This document shows, one piece after another, positions 23,694-34,313 of a stretch of DNA of 64,000 bases (positions are counted from its first letter, which is position 1; each line of letters starts with the position of its first letter). The stretch spans positions 1 through 64,000 of the forward strand of contig NZ_JAAGLY010000021.1 of assembly GCF_010548375.1 (NCBI RefSeq). Direction: 5' to 3'. Source of the DNA: Streptomyces sp. SID13726. GTDB taxonomy: Bacteria; Actinomycetota; Actinomycetes; Streptomycetales; Streptomycetaceae. A program made the translations under genes and the position numbers. The notes under the pieces were generated by a model that was given only the letters and a program-made list of their open reading frames with translations, was not told the origin of the DNA and ran no database searches.

Positions 23694-24757
23694 CCGAGCG
23701 GCACCCCGCGGGCCGCGAGCCACGGCACCGGGTCCACCGCCGAGCCCAGCTCCGGGGTGACCCGTACCTCGAAGTGCAGATGCGGGCCGGTCGAGTTGCC
23801 GGACGTGCCGGACTGCCCGATCCACTGGCCGGGCGCGACCTGCTCGCCCTGGTCGACGGCGACGGCGGCGAGGTGGGCGTACTGCGTGTAGTAGCCGCCG
23901 GTGTGCTCGACGACGATCTCGATGCCGAAGGGGCCCCCGCAGGACACCTTCACCACCCGGCCCGCGCCCACCGCCCGCACCGGTGTCCCGATCGGCACCG
24001 CGAAGTCCTGCCCGGTGTGCCGGTTCGCCCAGCGCGCCCCGCCGCTGCCGAACCCCGCGGACAGCTCGTACACAGCCACCGGCGTGACCCACGGGCCCGC
24101 CGGTGCCTGCGGCGGCTGGTCCAGCCGTACGGCACCCCGGCAGGCTCCGGCGGCGACGGAGGCGTCGGCCTGGCCCTGCAACTGCCAGCGGGCCTCTTCC
24201 AGTTTCTGCTCGATGCCCTTCTTCAGCACGGCGAGTTCGGTGCCGCGCCGCTCCAGCGTCCGCCAGGCCGCGGCGGCCTTCGCCTCGTCCGCGGCGAGCC
24301 GTGCCTCGGCCCGGCGGCTCTTGTCGACCGCGTTGTTGACGGCCAGCGTCGTCCGGGAGAAGACGTGCTGACCCTGCATCAGCTCCTCGGGGTCGTCCGC
24401 GAGGAGCATCTGCGCGGTGATCGGCAGCCCGCCGCCGTCGCGGTACTGGGAGCGCGCGATCCGGCCCAGGTCCTCGTGCAGGACGGCGATCTCACGCCGC
24501 TCCCGGTCCAGGAGCTGCTCGAACCGCTGGGCCTGCGCCCGCTGTACCTCCGCCTCCAGACGGCCCGCCTCGTACTGCCGGGTCGCCAGGGCCGCGTCCT
24601 CGTACAGCCGGGCCACCTGGGCGCTGAGCCCCGGGTCACCGTCCTCGCGGCGGCCCGCGCCGTCGTCGTCGGCGGCGTCCGTGGGGCGGGCCGCCAGCAC
24701 CGCCAGCGCGCACAGCAGCGCCGGAACGAGCAGCGGGTGACGGCGAGGTGATCGCAT
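23690..24757 (-). CDS. Secreted M23 (LytM-like) peptidase with coiled-coil, divisome/cell-wall type
   Basis: 355 residues. A Sec-type signal (MRSPRRHPLLVPALLCALAV) is followed by a long charged coiled coil (about 45-205) like that of EnvC/NlpD-type proteins, then an M23 domain (about 225-350). Zinc-ligand motifs HTGQDF and PHLHFEV (His326, His328) are intact, so it may be an active glycyl-glycine or peptide-stem endopeptidase acting on peptidoglycan outside the membrane. The coiled coil suggests it is recruited or activated by a partner. Confidence 0.9.
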   Translation of the reverse strand: MRSPRRHPLLVPALLCALAVLAARPTDAADDDGAGRREDGDPGLSAQVARLYEDAALATRQYEAGRLEAEVQRAQAQRFEQLLDRERREIAVLHEDLGRIARSQYRDGGGLPITAQMLLADDPEELMQGQHVFSRTTLAVNNAVDKSRRAEARLAADEAKAAAAWRTLERRGTELAVLKKGIEQKLEEARWQLQGQADASVAAGACRGAVRLDQPPQAPAGPWVTPVAVYELSAGFGSGGARWANRHTGQDFAVPIGTPVRAVGAGRVVKVSCGGPFGIEIVVEHTGGYYTQYAHLAAVAVDQGEQVAPGQWIGQSGTSGNSTGPHLHFEVRVTPELGSAVDPVPWLAARGVPLG

Positions 24758-24835
24758 GTCAGCGATCCTGACCCGGGTCCCGCGGCCCGGTCCTGTTCAA
24801 GTCGTACGGCCGGGGGACACGTTGCTGCGGACGGG

Positions 24836-26494
24836 TCAGTGCGGCGCCTGCCACACGATCGTCGTGCCGCCGCCGTCCGGCCCGATTCCGGGACCGTGCC
24901 CGCTGTCCCCGCCGAGCGACTCCGCCCGCCGTCTCAGATTGCCGAGCCCGCTGCGCCGACCGCCCTCCGGAATGCCGACACCGTCGTCCGCGACGGACAG
25001 CCGTACCCCGGGCCGGCCGTCCGGCAGGGTCGCCGTCGCGTCGACGACGACGTCGATCCGGGAGGCCCCGGCGTGCCGGAAGGCGTTGGAGAGGGCCTCG
25101 CGCAGGGCCGCGACGAGGTTCTTGCCGGTGAGGTCGCCGACCACGCCGTCGACCGGGCCGACGAAGCGGTACGACGGCTTGAACCCGAGCGGCACGGCGG
25201 CCATGTTGATCTCGCGCAGCACCCGGGTGCGCAGTCCGGCGGGCGCCTCGGCCGGGCCCTGCTGGAGCGCGAAGATCGCCGTGCGGATCTCCTGGATGGT
25301 GGTGTCGAGGGCGTCGACCGCCTTGCCGACGCCGCCGCGCACCTCGGGCACGGCCGACCCGCGCTGTGCGCTCTCCAGCATCATCCCCGTCGCGAACAGC
25401 CGCTGGATGACCAGGTCGTGCAGGTCACGGGCGATCCGGTCGCGGTCCTCGTACACCGCGAGCCGCTCCCGGTCGCGCTGGGTCTGCGCCATCTTCAGCG
25501 CGAGCGCGGCCTGGGAGGCGAACTGGACGGCGAGGCCGCGCTCGGCCCGGCTGAACGGCCGCTCGCCGCGGGCGCGCGGGGTGACCAGGCTGCCCAGCAC
25601 CCGGCCGTCGCTCTCCAGGGGCACCATCATGATCGGGCCGTAGCCGCGGGCGAGGCCGTTGGTCACCCGCGGGTCCGTGCTCGCGTCCTCGACGAACACG
25701 GCCTGCCCGTCGAGGAGTTCGGCGACGATCCCGCTGTCCGGCGGCACCACCGTGCCCAGCGCGTCCGACGGCTCGTCGGCGGCCACGGCGACGATCTCCA
25801 GACCTCCTTCGTCGGCGGGCAGCAGCACGATCCCGGCCGCCGACCCGGACAGCCTGCGGGCCTGTTCGGCCACGACCTGGAGGGCGTCGTCGGCGTCGCC
25901 ACCGGACAGCAGGGCGGTGGTCACGGCGACCGAACCGTCGATCCAGCGCTCGCGCTGCTGCGCCGCCTCGTACAGCCGGGCGTTGCCGACGGCGATCCCC
26001 GCCTCCGCGGCCAGCACCCGGACCATGTTGAGGTCGTGGTCGTCGAACGGCCCGCCACTGTGCTTCTCCGCCAGATACAGGTTGCCGAACACCTCGCCCT
26101 GCACCCGGACGGGCAGCCCCAGGAAGGTGCGCATCGGGGGATGGTGCGTGGGGAATCCGCACGAGCGCGGATCCGCCGTCACCTCCGTGAGCCGCACCGG
26201 TTCCGGATCGCGGACGAGCGCCCCGAGCAGCCCCCTTCGTCCGTCCGGAGGCCGTCCGATGCGGCGGGCCGTCGCCTCGTCGACGCCGTGGTGGACGAAG
26301 TCGGCGAGCCCGTCGCCGTCCTCGTCGACGACCCCGATGGCCGCGTACCGGGCGCCGGTCAGCTCCGCCGCCGTCCCACAGATCCGGTCGAGTGTGGTGT
26401 GCAGCTCCAGGCCGCTGCCGACGGACCGCATCGCCTCCAGGAGCTGCGGCAGCTGTGCAGCCAGTTCGGTCGGCATTCCCTGAGGCGTGGACAT
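24836..26494 (-). CDS. DevS/DosS-like two-GAF sensor histidine kinase
   Basis: 552 residues from ATG 26492-26494. GAF-1 (about 30-165) contains THHPPMRTFLGLPVRV at 116-131, the segment that carries the haem-ligand His in mycobacterial DevS/DosS, so haem-based O2/NO/CO sensing is plausible. GAF-2 spans about 185-330. The HisKA_3 box has phospho-acceptor His359 (RDRIARDLHDLVIQR) and a HATPase domain ends the protein. No response regulator gene lies nearby. It sits immediately beside cydDC, cydB and cydA, a fitting place for a respiratory gas sensor. Confidence 0.92.
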   Translation of the reverse strand: MSTPQGMPTELAAQLPQLLEAMRSVGSGLELHTTLDRICGTAAELTGARYAAIGVVDEDGDGLADFVHHGVDEATARRIGRPPDGRRGLLGALVRDPEPVRLTEVTADPRSCGFPTHHPPMRTFLGLPVRVQGEVFGNLYLAEKHSGGPFDDHDLNMVRVLAAEAGIAVGNARLYEAAQQRERWIDGSVAVTTALLSGGDADDALQVVAEQARRLSGSAAGIVLLPADEGGLEIVAVAADEPSDALGTVVPPDSGIVAELLDGQAVFVEDASTDPRVTNGLARGYGPIMMVPLESDGRVLGSLVTPRARGERPFSRAERGLAVQFASQAALALKMAQTQRDRERLAVYEDRDRIARDLHDLVIQRLFATGMMLESAQRGSAVPEVRGGVGKAVDALDTTIQEIRTAIFALQQGPAEAPAGLRTRVLREINMAAVPLGFKPSYRFVGPVDGVVGDLTGKNLVAALREALSNAFRHAGASRIDVVVDATATLPDGRPGVRLSVADDGVGIPEGGRRSGLGNLRRRAESLGGDSGHGPGIGPDGGGTTIVWQAPH

Positions 26495-26567
26495 GCCCTG
26501 AGCGTAATGAGTACTGATTGCCCCAGAAAGCCGAGTTGGGCCTTCAGAGCCCTCGCGCCGACCGGAC

Positions 26568-29500
26568 TCAGCCCGCCGCCACCAGCAGCTCCGACTCCGC
26601 CTCCCGCTCGGCCATCCTCCGCAGCGGCCCCTCCACAACGGCCAACTCCGCGTAGGAGCCCCGCTGCACGACCCTTCCCTCGTCGAGTACGACCACCTCG
26701 TCCACCGACTCGAGACCCGCCAGCCGGTGCGTGATGAGGAGTGTCGTACGGCCCTCGGTGGCGGCCAGCAGATCGGCGGTGAGCGCGTCCGCGGTGGGCA
26801 GGTCGAGATGCTCGCCGGGCTCGTCCAGGACGAGGACCGGGAAGTCGGCCAGCAGCGCCCGGGCCAGCGCGAGCCGCTGGCGCTGACCGCCGGACAGCCA
26901 TGCCCCGTGCTCGCCGACCAAAGTGTCGAGACCGTCGGGCAGGCCCTCGGCCCAGTCGAGCAGCCGGGCCCGCCGCAGCGCGTCCCGCAGTTCGTCCTCG
27001 GTCGCGTCCTTCCTGGCGAGGAGCAGGTTCTCGCGCACCGAGCTGTCGAAGAGGTGCGCGTCCTGCGCGCACAGCCCCACCAGCCGCCGTACGTCGTCGC
27101 CGTCCAGCCCGTAGGCGTCCACCCCGCCCAGGGTGTAGGTGCCGGCGTCCGCGTCCAGGAAGCGCAGCAGCACCTGCGTGAGCGTCGTCTTGCCGGAGCC
27201 GGACGCGCCGACCACGGCGACCCGGCGGCCTTCCGCGAGGGTCAGGTCGAGCCCTGCGAGGGCGTCCCGGTCCTGGCCCTCGTGCCGGGCTGTGAGGCCC
27301 TTGACCAGCACCGGGAACGGCGAGGCCGGTGCCTGCCGCGGCCGCTCCGGCTCGCGTACCGGCTCGGGCGCGTCCAGCACCTCGTACACGCGCTCGGCGC
27401 TCCTGCGCACCCGCTGGCGGTACTGCACGGCCAGGGGCAGTCCGAGGACGGCCTCGAAGGCGGCCAGCGGGGTGAGGACCACGACGGCCATGACGACCCC
27501 GCCGAGCCGTCCGGCGGCGACCGCCTGGGCGCCGACGAGGGCGGTGGCGGTGACGGTCAGGCCACAGACGAGGGCGGTGAGTCCGTCGCCGAGCGCGGTC
27601 GCGGTGGCGGCGCGCGAGGCGATCCGGGTGAGCACGCCGTCGGCCCGCCGCGCCTCGGCGGTACGGGCGGGCAGGGCTCCCGCGACGGTCAACTCGGCGG
27701 TCCCGGTGAGCAGATCGGTCACCCGGGTCGCCAGCTCACCGCGCGCGGGGGCGAGCCTGCGCTCCGCCCGGCGGGCCACGGCGGCGGTGACGAGCGGGAC
27801 GCCGACCCCGGCCGCCAGGAGGCCCACGGCGAGTGCCGCACCGGCCTCGGGCAGCAGCCAGGCCGTGAAGGCCACGGAGGCGGCCGACACCCCGACAGCG
27901 GCACCGGCGGGCAGCAGCCAGCGCAGCCAGTAGTCCTGGAGGGCGTCCACGTCGGAGACCAGCCGTGAGAGCAGATCACCCCGGCGGGCCGTGCGCAGAC
28001 CGGCGGGCGCCAGCCGTTCGAGCCGCCGGTAGACGGCGACCCGGGTGTCGGCGAGCATCCGCAGCACCGCGTCGTGCGACACCAGCCGCTCCGCGTACCG
28101 GAAGACGGCCCGACCGATACCGAAGGCCCTGGTCGCCGTCACGGCCACCATCAGATACAGCACCGGCGGCTGCTGCGAGGCCCTGGAGATCAGCCACCCC
28201 GAGGTGGCCATCAGCCCCACGGCACTGCCGAGGGCGAGGCTGCCGAGCAGCAGGGCGAGGGCAAGCCGGCCGCGCCGGGGACCGGACATGGCACGGACCC
28301 GGGCGAGGACGCCCCGCGCGTTCCCCGGCACCTCGGTCGTCCCGGGCGCCTCCGAGAAGGGGACGCCGTCCTCGGTCATACCGACCGGGGACGTGCGGGT
28401 GACGGCCTCCGCCAGAGCCGGAGCCGGTGCCGGTGCCGGTGCCGCGGGCTCCGCCAGCCGGACCACCCGGTCGGCCACCCCGAGCAGCGCCGGCCGGTGC
28501 ACCACCAGCAGGACCGTCCGCCCGGCCGAGAGCCGCCGTACCGCCGCCACGACCTCCGCCTCGGTGGCCCCGTCGAGCGCCGCCGTCGGCTCGTCGAGGA
28601 GCAGCACCGGCCGGTCCGCGAGGAACGCCCGGGCCAGCGCGAGGCGTTGCCGCTGCCCGGCGGAGAGCCCGGTCCCGTCCTCGCCGAGCACGGTGTCGGT
28701 GCCCTGGGGGAGCGCGGTCACGAACTCCAGGGCCCCCGCGTCCGCCAACGCCCGCCGTACGGCGCTCTCGTCGGCGTCGGGGCGGGCCAGCCGTACGTTC
28801 TCGGCGATCGTCCCGGCGAACAGCTGCGGCCGCTGCGGCACCCACGCGATCCGCGAGTGCCACTCCTCCAGGTCGACCTCGTCAAGAGCGGCTCCCCCGA
28901 TCCGGACCCGCCCCTCGGCCGGCCGGACGAAGCCCAGCAGGACGCTCAGCAGCGTCGACTTGCCCGCGCCGCTGGGGCCGACCAGCGCCACCGTCTCCCC
29001 GGGCGCCACCTCGAAGGACACGTCGGTGACGGCGTCCCCGGAACGCCCGGGGTAGCGGACCGTGACCTGCTCGAAGGCCAGCGCGCCGGCGGGCACCGCA
29101 CCGGTCCCGGACGCCGGCACCGGTGTCTCCAGCACCGCGAAGATCTCCTCGGCGGCGGCCAGCCCCTCGGCCGCCGCGTGGTACTGCGCACCGACCTGAC
29201 GCAGGGGGAGATACGCCTCGGGGGCCAGGATGAGGACGACCAGGCCGTCGTACAGGGTCATCTCGCCGTGGACGAGCCGCATGCCGATCGTCACCGCGAC
29301 CAGCGCCACCGAGAGCGTGGACAGCAGTTCCAGGGCGAAGGAGGAGATGAAGGCGATCCGCAGGGTCCGCATGGTCGCCTGGCGGTACTCACCGGTGATG
29401 CGCCGGATCGAGTCGGCCTGCGCCTTGGCCCTGCCGAACACCTTCAGCGTCGGCAGCCCCGCGACCACGTCCAGGAAGTGCCCCGACAGCCGGGACAGCA

Positions 29501-30083
29501 GCCGCCACTGACGGTCCATCCGGGACTGGGTGGCCCAGCCGATCAGCACCATGAACACCGGGATGAGGGGCAGGGTGCCGACGATGATGGCCGCCGATAC
29601 CCAGTCCTCGGTCACGATCCGCGCCAGCACCGCCACCGGCACGACGACCGCGAGGCCCAACTGCGGGAGATAGCGCGAGAAGTAGTCGTCGAGGGCGTCG
29701 ACTCCCCTGGTGGCGAGAGCGACCAGCGATCCGGTCCGCTGCCCGCTCAGCCACCCGGGCCCCAGTGCCGTGGCCCGCTCCAGCAGCCGCCCCCGCAGCT
29801 CCGACTTCACGGCGGCGCTCGCGCGGTGTGCGGCGAGTTCCGTGAGCCATGAGACGAGGCCACGGCCGACGGCTACGGCCACCAACAACAGCAGGGGAGT
29901 GCGGAGTTCGGCGACCGAGAGGCTGTGCTGGAACGCGCCGACCACGATCTCGGCGATGAGCATCGCCTGGCCGATGACCAACAGGGCCCCGAGGGCGCCC
30001 AGGCCGACCACGGCCGCCAGGAAGAGCCGGGTGGCCCTGGCGTAACGGAGCAGACGCGGGTCGATCGGTTTCACGTGAAACAC
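26568..30083 (-). CDS. cydDC: Fused CydD-CydC ABC transporter for cytochrome bd assembly
   Basis: 1171 residues containing two complete half-transporters in the order CydD then CydC, as in other actinobacteria. Each has six membrane helices and a nucleotide-binding domain (Walker A GPSGAGKST and GASGSGKTT; signatures LSAGQRQR and LSGGQRQR; Walker B VLLLDEPTA and VLVLDEPGE). It exports glutathione/cysteine-type thiols or haem-related ligands needed to assemble cytochrome bd. The GTG start at 30081-30083 reads MFHVKP and overlaps a parS palindrome; a second GTG at 30072-30074 inside that palindrome gives MKPIDPRLL and may be the true start. It lies 50 bases after cydB. Confidence 0.95.
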   Translation of the reverse strand: MFHVKPIDPRLLRYARATRLFLAAVVGLGALGALLVIGQAMLIAEIVVGAFQHSLSVAELRTPLLLLVAVAVGRGLVSWLTELAAHRASAAVKSELRGRLLERATALGPGWLSGQRTGSLVALATRGVDALDDYFSRYLPQLGLAVVVPVAVLARIVTEDWVSAAIIVGTLPLIPVFMVLIGWATQSRMDRQWRLLSRLSGHFLDVVAGLPTLKVFGRAKAQADSIRRITGEYRQATMRTLRIAFISSFALELLSTLSVALVAVTIGMRLVHGEMTLYDGLVVLILAPEAYLPLRQVGAQYHAAAEGLAAAEEIFAVLETPVPASGTGAVPAGALAFEQVTVRYPGRSGDAVTDVSFEVAPGETVALVGPSGAGKSTLLSVLLGFVRPAEGRVRIGGAALDEVDLEEWHSRIAWVPQRPQLFAGTIAENVRLARPDADESAVRRALADAGALEFVTALPQGTDTVLGEDGTGLSAGQRQRLALARAFLADRPVLLLDEPTAALDGATEAEVVAAVRRLSAGRTVLLVVHRPALLGVADRVVRLAEPAAPAPAPAPALAEAVTRTSPVGMTEDGVPFSEAPGTTEVPGNARGVLARVRAMSGPRRGRLALALLLGSLALGSAVGLMATSGWLISRASQQPPVLYLMVAVTATRAFGIGRAVFRYAERLVSHDAVLRMLADTRVAVYRRLERLAPAGLRTARRGDLLSRLVSDVDALQDYWLRWLLPAGAAVGVSAASVAFTAWLLPEAGAALAVGLLAAGVGVPLVTAAVARRAERRLAPARGELATRVTDLLTGTAELTVAGALPARTAEARRADGVLTRIASRAATATALGDGLTALVCGLTVTATALVGAQAVAAGRLGGVVMAVVVLTPLAAFEAVLGLPLAVQYRQRVRRSAERVYEVLDAPEPVREPERPRQAPASPFPVLVKGLTARHEGQDRDALAGLDLTLAEGRRVAVVGASGSGKTTLTQVLLRFLDADAGTYTLGGVDAYGLDGDDVRRLVGLCAQDAHLFDSSVRENLLLARKDATEDELRDALRRARLLDWAEGLPDGLDTLVGEHGAWLSGGQRQRLALARALLADFPVLVLDEPGEHLDLPTADALTADLLAATEGRTTLLITHRLAGLESVDEVVVLDEGRVVQRGSYAELAVVEGPLRRMAEREAESELLVAAG
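30068..30081. promoter_or_regulatory. parS site overlapping the cydDC start codon
   Basis: GTTTCACGTGAAAC, perfect consensus. Both candidate GTG starts of cydDC involve this palindrome: the first overlaps its edge at 30081 and the second is inside it. Confidence 0.95.
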
Positions 30084-30103
30084 ACCCTCTTCTCAAGGGG
30101 CAT

Positions 30104-30117
30104 GTTTCACGTGAAAC
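30104..30117. promoter_or_regulatory. Second parS site in the cydB-cydDC gap
   Basis: GTTTCACGTGAAAC, perfect consensus, 36 bp (start to start) from the first site, just before the cydB stop. Confidence 0.95.
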
Positions 30118-30133
30118 ATGCCCCAACTCGGGC

Positions 30134-31138
<1,005 letters not shown>

Positions 31139-31156
31139 GACTCGCTCTCCCTCGGC

Positions 31157-32665
31157 CTAGTACGAGAAGGCCATCGGCTTGTCGGCGTCACGCGCGTCGC
31201 CGCCGATCTTCGTGGGCGGGTTGAGGTCGGCCTCGGTGAGCTCGGGCGGCCCGGCCTTGATGTACTTCGCCAGCAGCTTGACCTCGACGACCGCGAGGAT
31301 GGCGTACAGGCTGGTGAAGACGATCATCGAGGTGAGGACCTCGGCCTGCGAGACACCGGGGGAGACCGCGTCCCGGGTCCGGAAGAGGCCGTAGACAACC
31401 CAGGGCTGACGGCCCATCTCGGTGAAGATCCAGCCCCAGGAGTTGGCGATCAGCGGGAAGGCCATGGTCCAGATCGCGACCAGCCAGTAGAGCCGGCCGA
31501 GCTTGGGGCTGAGGGCCTTGTTCCGGAAGAGGACCAGGTGCGGGACCTCGTCCTCGCCGACCCTGAGGTGCTGCGGCAGCAGGAACTTCTTGCGGGTCAG
31601 CCAGAGTCCGGCGATGCCGATGGCGAAGGACGCCATGCCGAAGCCGATCATCCAGCGGAACGCCCAGAAAGCGACGGGGATGTTGGGCCGGTAGTCGCCG
31701 GGACCGTACTTCTCCTGCTCGGCCTTGTTGGTGTCGTTGATGCCGGGGACGTAGGAGTTGAAGTCGTCGTCTGCGAGGAACGACAGCACACCGGGCACGG
31801 ACAGCTCGACGGTGTTGTGGCCCTTGCTGACGTCTCCGTAGGCGAAGATCGAGAAGGGCGCGGAGTTCTGGCCGTCCCACAGGGCCTCGGCGGCGGCCAT
31901 CTTCATCGGCTGCTGCTTGAACATGACCTTGCCGAGGGTGTCGCCGCTGATCGCGGTGAGCATGCCGGCGATGACCACGGTGATCAGGCCCAGCCGCAGC
32001 GAGCTCTTCATCACGGTGATGTGCTTCTTGCGGAACAGATGGAAGGCCGCGATGCCGACCATGAACGCGCCGCCGGTCAGGAAGGACGCGCTGAGCGTGT
32101 GGAAGGCCTGGGCGAGCGCGGTGTTCTGGGTCAGCACCAGCCAGAAGTCGGTGAGCTCGGCCCGGCCCCTCGCCTCGTTGATCCGGTAGCCGACCGGGTG
32201 CTGCATCCACGAGTTGGCCGCGAGGATGAAGTACGCCGACAGGATCGTGCCGATCGAGACCATCCAGATGCAGGCCAGGTGGATCCTCTTGGGCAGCTTG
32301 TCCCAGCCGAAGATCCACAGGCCGATGAAGGTGGACTCGAAGAAGAACGCGATCAGGGCCTCGAAGGCGAGTGGGGCGCCGAAGACGTCACCGACGAAGC
32401 GCGAGTAGGCGGACCAGTTCATGCCGAACTGGAACTCCTGCACGATGCCGGTGACCACACCCATCGCGATGTTGATCAGGAAGAGCTTGCCCCAGAACTT
32501 GGTGGCCTTGAGGTACTTCTCCTTCTCCGTGCGCACCCACGCGGTCTGCAGTCCGGCCGTGAGGGCGGCGAGCGAGATCGTCAGCGGGACGAAGAGGAAG
32601 TGGTAGACGGTGGTGATGCCGAACTGCCATCGCGCCAGGGTCTCCGGCGCCAGAGCCAGGTCCAC
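31157..32665 (-). CDS. cydA: Cytochrome bd oxidase subunit I
   Basis: 502 residues from the GTG at 32663-32665 (MDLALAPETLARWQFGITTVYHFLF). Haem and quinol features are visible: the N-terminal FGITTVYHFLF segment with the haem b595 His, GRQPW of the quinol-binding region and the C-terminal helices. The short Q-loop form (about 500 residues) is typical of actinobacteria. The start is 24 bases from a Rex-type operator, so induction under low oxygen or high NADH/NAD+ is expected. Confidence 0.97.
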   Translation of the reverse strand: MDLALAPETLARWQFGITTVYHFLFVPLTISLAALTAGLQTAWVRTEKEKYLKATKFWGKLFLINIAMGVVTGIVQEFQFGMNWSAYSRFVGDVFGAPLAFEALIAFFFESTFIGLWIFGWDKLPKRIHLACIWMVSIGTILSAYFILAANSWMQHPVGYRINEARGRAELTDFWLVLTQNTALAQAFHTLSASFLTGGAFMVGIAAFHLFRKKHITVMKSSLRLGLITVVIAGMLTAISGDTLGKVMFKQQPMKMAAAEALWDGQNSAPFSIFAYGDVSKGHNTVELSVPGVLSFLADDDFNSYVPGINDTNKAEQEKYGPGDYRPNIPVAFWAFRWMIGFGMASFAIGIAGLWLTRKKFLLPQHLRVGEDEVPHLVLFRNKALSPKLGRLYWLVAIWTMAFPLIANSWGWIFTEMGRQPWVVYGLFRTRDAVSPGVSQAEVLTSMIVFTSLYAILAVVEVKLLAKYIKAGPPELTEADLNPPTKIGGDARDADKPMAFSY

Positions 32666-32688
32666 GGTGCCGCTCCTTACTCACACGC

Positions 32689-32706
32689 TTGTGAAAGCGT
32701 TCACAT
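32689..32706. promoter_or_regulatory. Rex operator (ROP) upstream of cydA
   Basis: TTGTGAAAGCGTTCACAT matches the Rex consensus TTGTGAA-N4-TTCACAA at all but the last base; a further TTCACAA half-site follows at 32706-32712. In S. coelicolor the NADH-responsive repressor Rex controls the cydABCD operon, so redox control of this operon is expected. Confidence 0.9.
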
Positions 32707-32820
32707 TCACAAGCTAGTATGACGCACCTCTTTTCGACAAGGCGAAGGGGGGTCCCCCTCGCCACCGGGAACCCCCCTGTTAACCTGCCCTGACCAGCGC
32801 GAACGCGTGGCGGATGTGAG

Positions 32821-33900
32821 CTAGAGCTCCTTACGGAAGCCCTCCGTCACCTTCAGGAAGATGTCGTTCGCCTCGGTCTCCCCGATCGTCACCCGCACGC
32901 CCTCGCCCGGGAACGGCCGTACGACCACACCGTGCCGCTCGCAGGCCGCCGCGAAGTCGGCGGTGCGCTCCCCCAGCCGCAGCCACACGAAGTTGGCCTG
33001 GGTCTCGGGCACCGTCCAGCCCTGGGCGCGCAGCCCCTCGACCACGCGATTGCGCTCACAGACCAGCGAGCCGACCCGGCCCAGCAGTTCGTCCTCGGCG
33101 CGCAGCGAGGCGATCGCGGCCTCCTGCGCGAGCTGGCTGACGCCGAAGGGCACCGCCGTCTTGCGCAGTGCCGCCGCGACCGGCTCGTGGGCGATGGCGA
33201 AGCCGACCCGGAGTCCCGCGAGGCCGTACGCCTTGGAGAAGGTGCGCAGCACGCAGACGTTCGGGCGGGTGCGGTACAGCTCGACGCCGTCCGGCACCTC
33301 GGGGTCGCGGATGAACTCGCGGTAGGCCTCGTCGAGCACCACCAGCACATCGCTCGGCACCCGGTCGAGGAACCGTTCCAGCTCGGCCCGGCGCACGACC
33401 GTGCCCGTCGGGTTGTTGGGGTTGCAGACGAAGATCAGCCGGGTCCGGTCGGTGATCGCGTCGGCCATCGCGTCCAGGTCGTGCACATCACCCGGCGTCA
33501 GCGGCACCTTCACCGAGGTGGCACCGCTGATCTGCGTGATGATCGGGTACGCCTCGAAGGACCGCCAGGCGTAGATCACCTCGTCGCCGGGGCCCGAGGT
33601 CGCCTGGATCAGCTGCTGCGCGACGCCGACCGAGCCGGTGCCGGTGGCCAGGTGGGCGAGCGGGACGCCGAAGCGGTCGGAGAGCTCGTTCATCAGGCCC
33701 GTGCAGGCCATGTCCGGGTAGCGGTTGAACGAGGAGACGGCCGCCGTCACCGACTCCATCACGCCCGGCAGCGGCGGATACGGGTTCTCGTTGGAGGACA
33801 GCTTGTAGGCCACCGGACCACCGGCCGCGGCGGGCCTGCCGGGCTTGTAGGTGGGGATACCCTCCAGCTCGGCGCGCAGCTTGGGGCTCGTCTCGCTCAC
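32821..33900 (-). CDS. hisC: Histidinol-phosphate/aromatic aminotransferase (HisC family)
   Basis: 359 residues from the GTG at 33898-33900, chosen because GAGGAG lies seven bases upstream; an ATG at 33915 is the alternative. Class I/II PLP aminotransferase with NENPYPP substrate segment, FVCNPNNPTGT and the Schiff-base lysine in RTFSKAYGLAG. Isolated HisC copies in actinobacteria, away from the his operon, often serve in phenylalanine or tyrosine synthesis, which would fit the pheA gene elsewhere in this window. Confidence 0.88.
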   Translation of the reverse strand: MSETSPKLRAELEGIPTYKPGRPAAAGGPVAYKLSSNENPYPPLPGVMESVTAAVSSFNRYPDMACTGLMNELSDRFGVPLAHLATGTGSVGVAQQLIQATSGPGDEVIYAWRSFEAYPIITQISGATSVKVPLTPGDVHDLDAMADAITDRTRLIFVCNPNNPTGTVVRRAELERFLDRVPSDVLVVLDEAYREFIRDPEVPDGVELYRTRPNVCVLRTFSKAYGLAGLRVGFAIAHEPVAAALRKTAVPFGVSQLAQEAAIASLRAEDELLGRVGSLVCERNRVVEGLRAQGWTVPETQANFVWLRLGERTADFAAACERHGVVVRPFPGEGVRVTIGETEANDIFLKVTEGFRKEL

Positions 33901-34313
33901 CGCAGTCCTCCTCATGACCACCGACTGGTGGCAGCCGGGCTTCCCATTACTCCTCACCTTATGAGGATCGGGCGCCACTGCGTACAGGTGAGGGCCAACC
34001 TCATCAGCCCCACTGGCATCACGGGCATCACCGTACGAAGTCAGACGAATCGGGGGGCGCGGTCACATATATCTATGCGCCGGTGGCTCGCGCCGTGGCG
34101 CGCGTCACCCGTGAAGGTGAGTTGAGACCTCTTCGAAACATCGGGGACTTGGCAGGCCCATGCGTGCCGACAAGTTACGTAGTGCCATTGGATCGTTTAA
34201 CTGACACTGTTTCAAAGGCAGTTGATGCTAAATGACCTTGCAGAAACGTGCCTGTCAACGCGTGCATATGCGTCCGCCCTACCCCACCGCATGAGCCCTA
34301 CTATCGGCTCGCC
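33901..34313. other. 413-bp divergent intergenic region between hisC and the LacI gene
   Basis: No gene is supported here. The sequence is richer in A and T than its neighbours and must hold promoters for both divergent genes. An inverted repeat AACTG-N15-CAGTT spans 34199-34223 and could be an operator for the adjacent LacI regulator. No RNA gene or known riboswitch is recognised. Confidence 0.5.
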
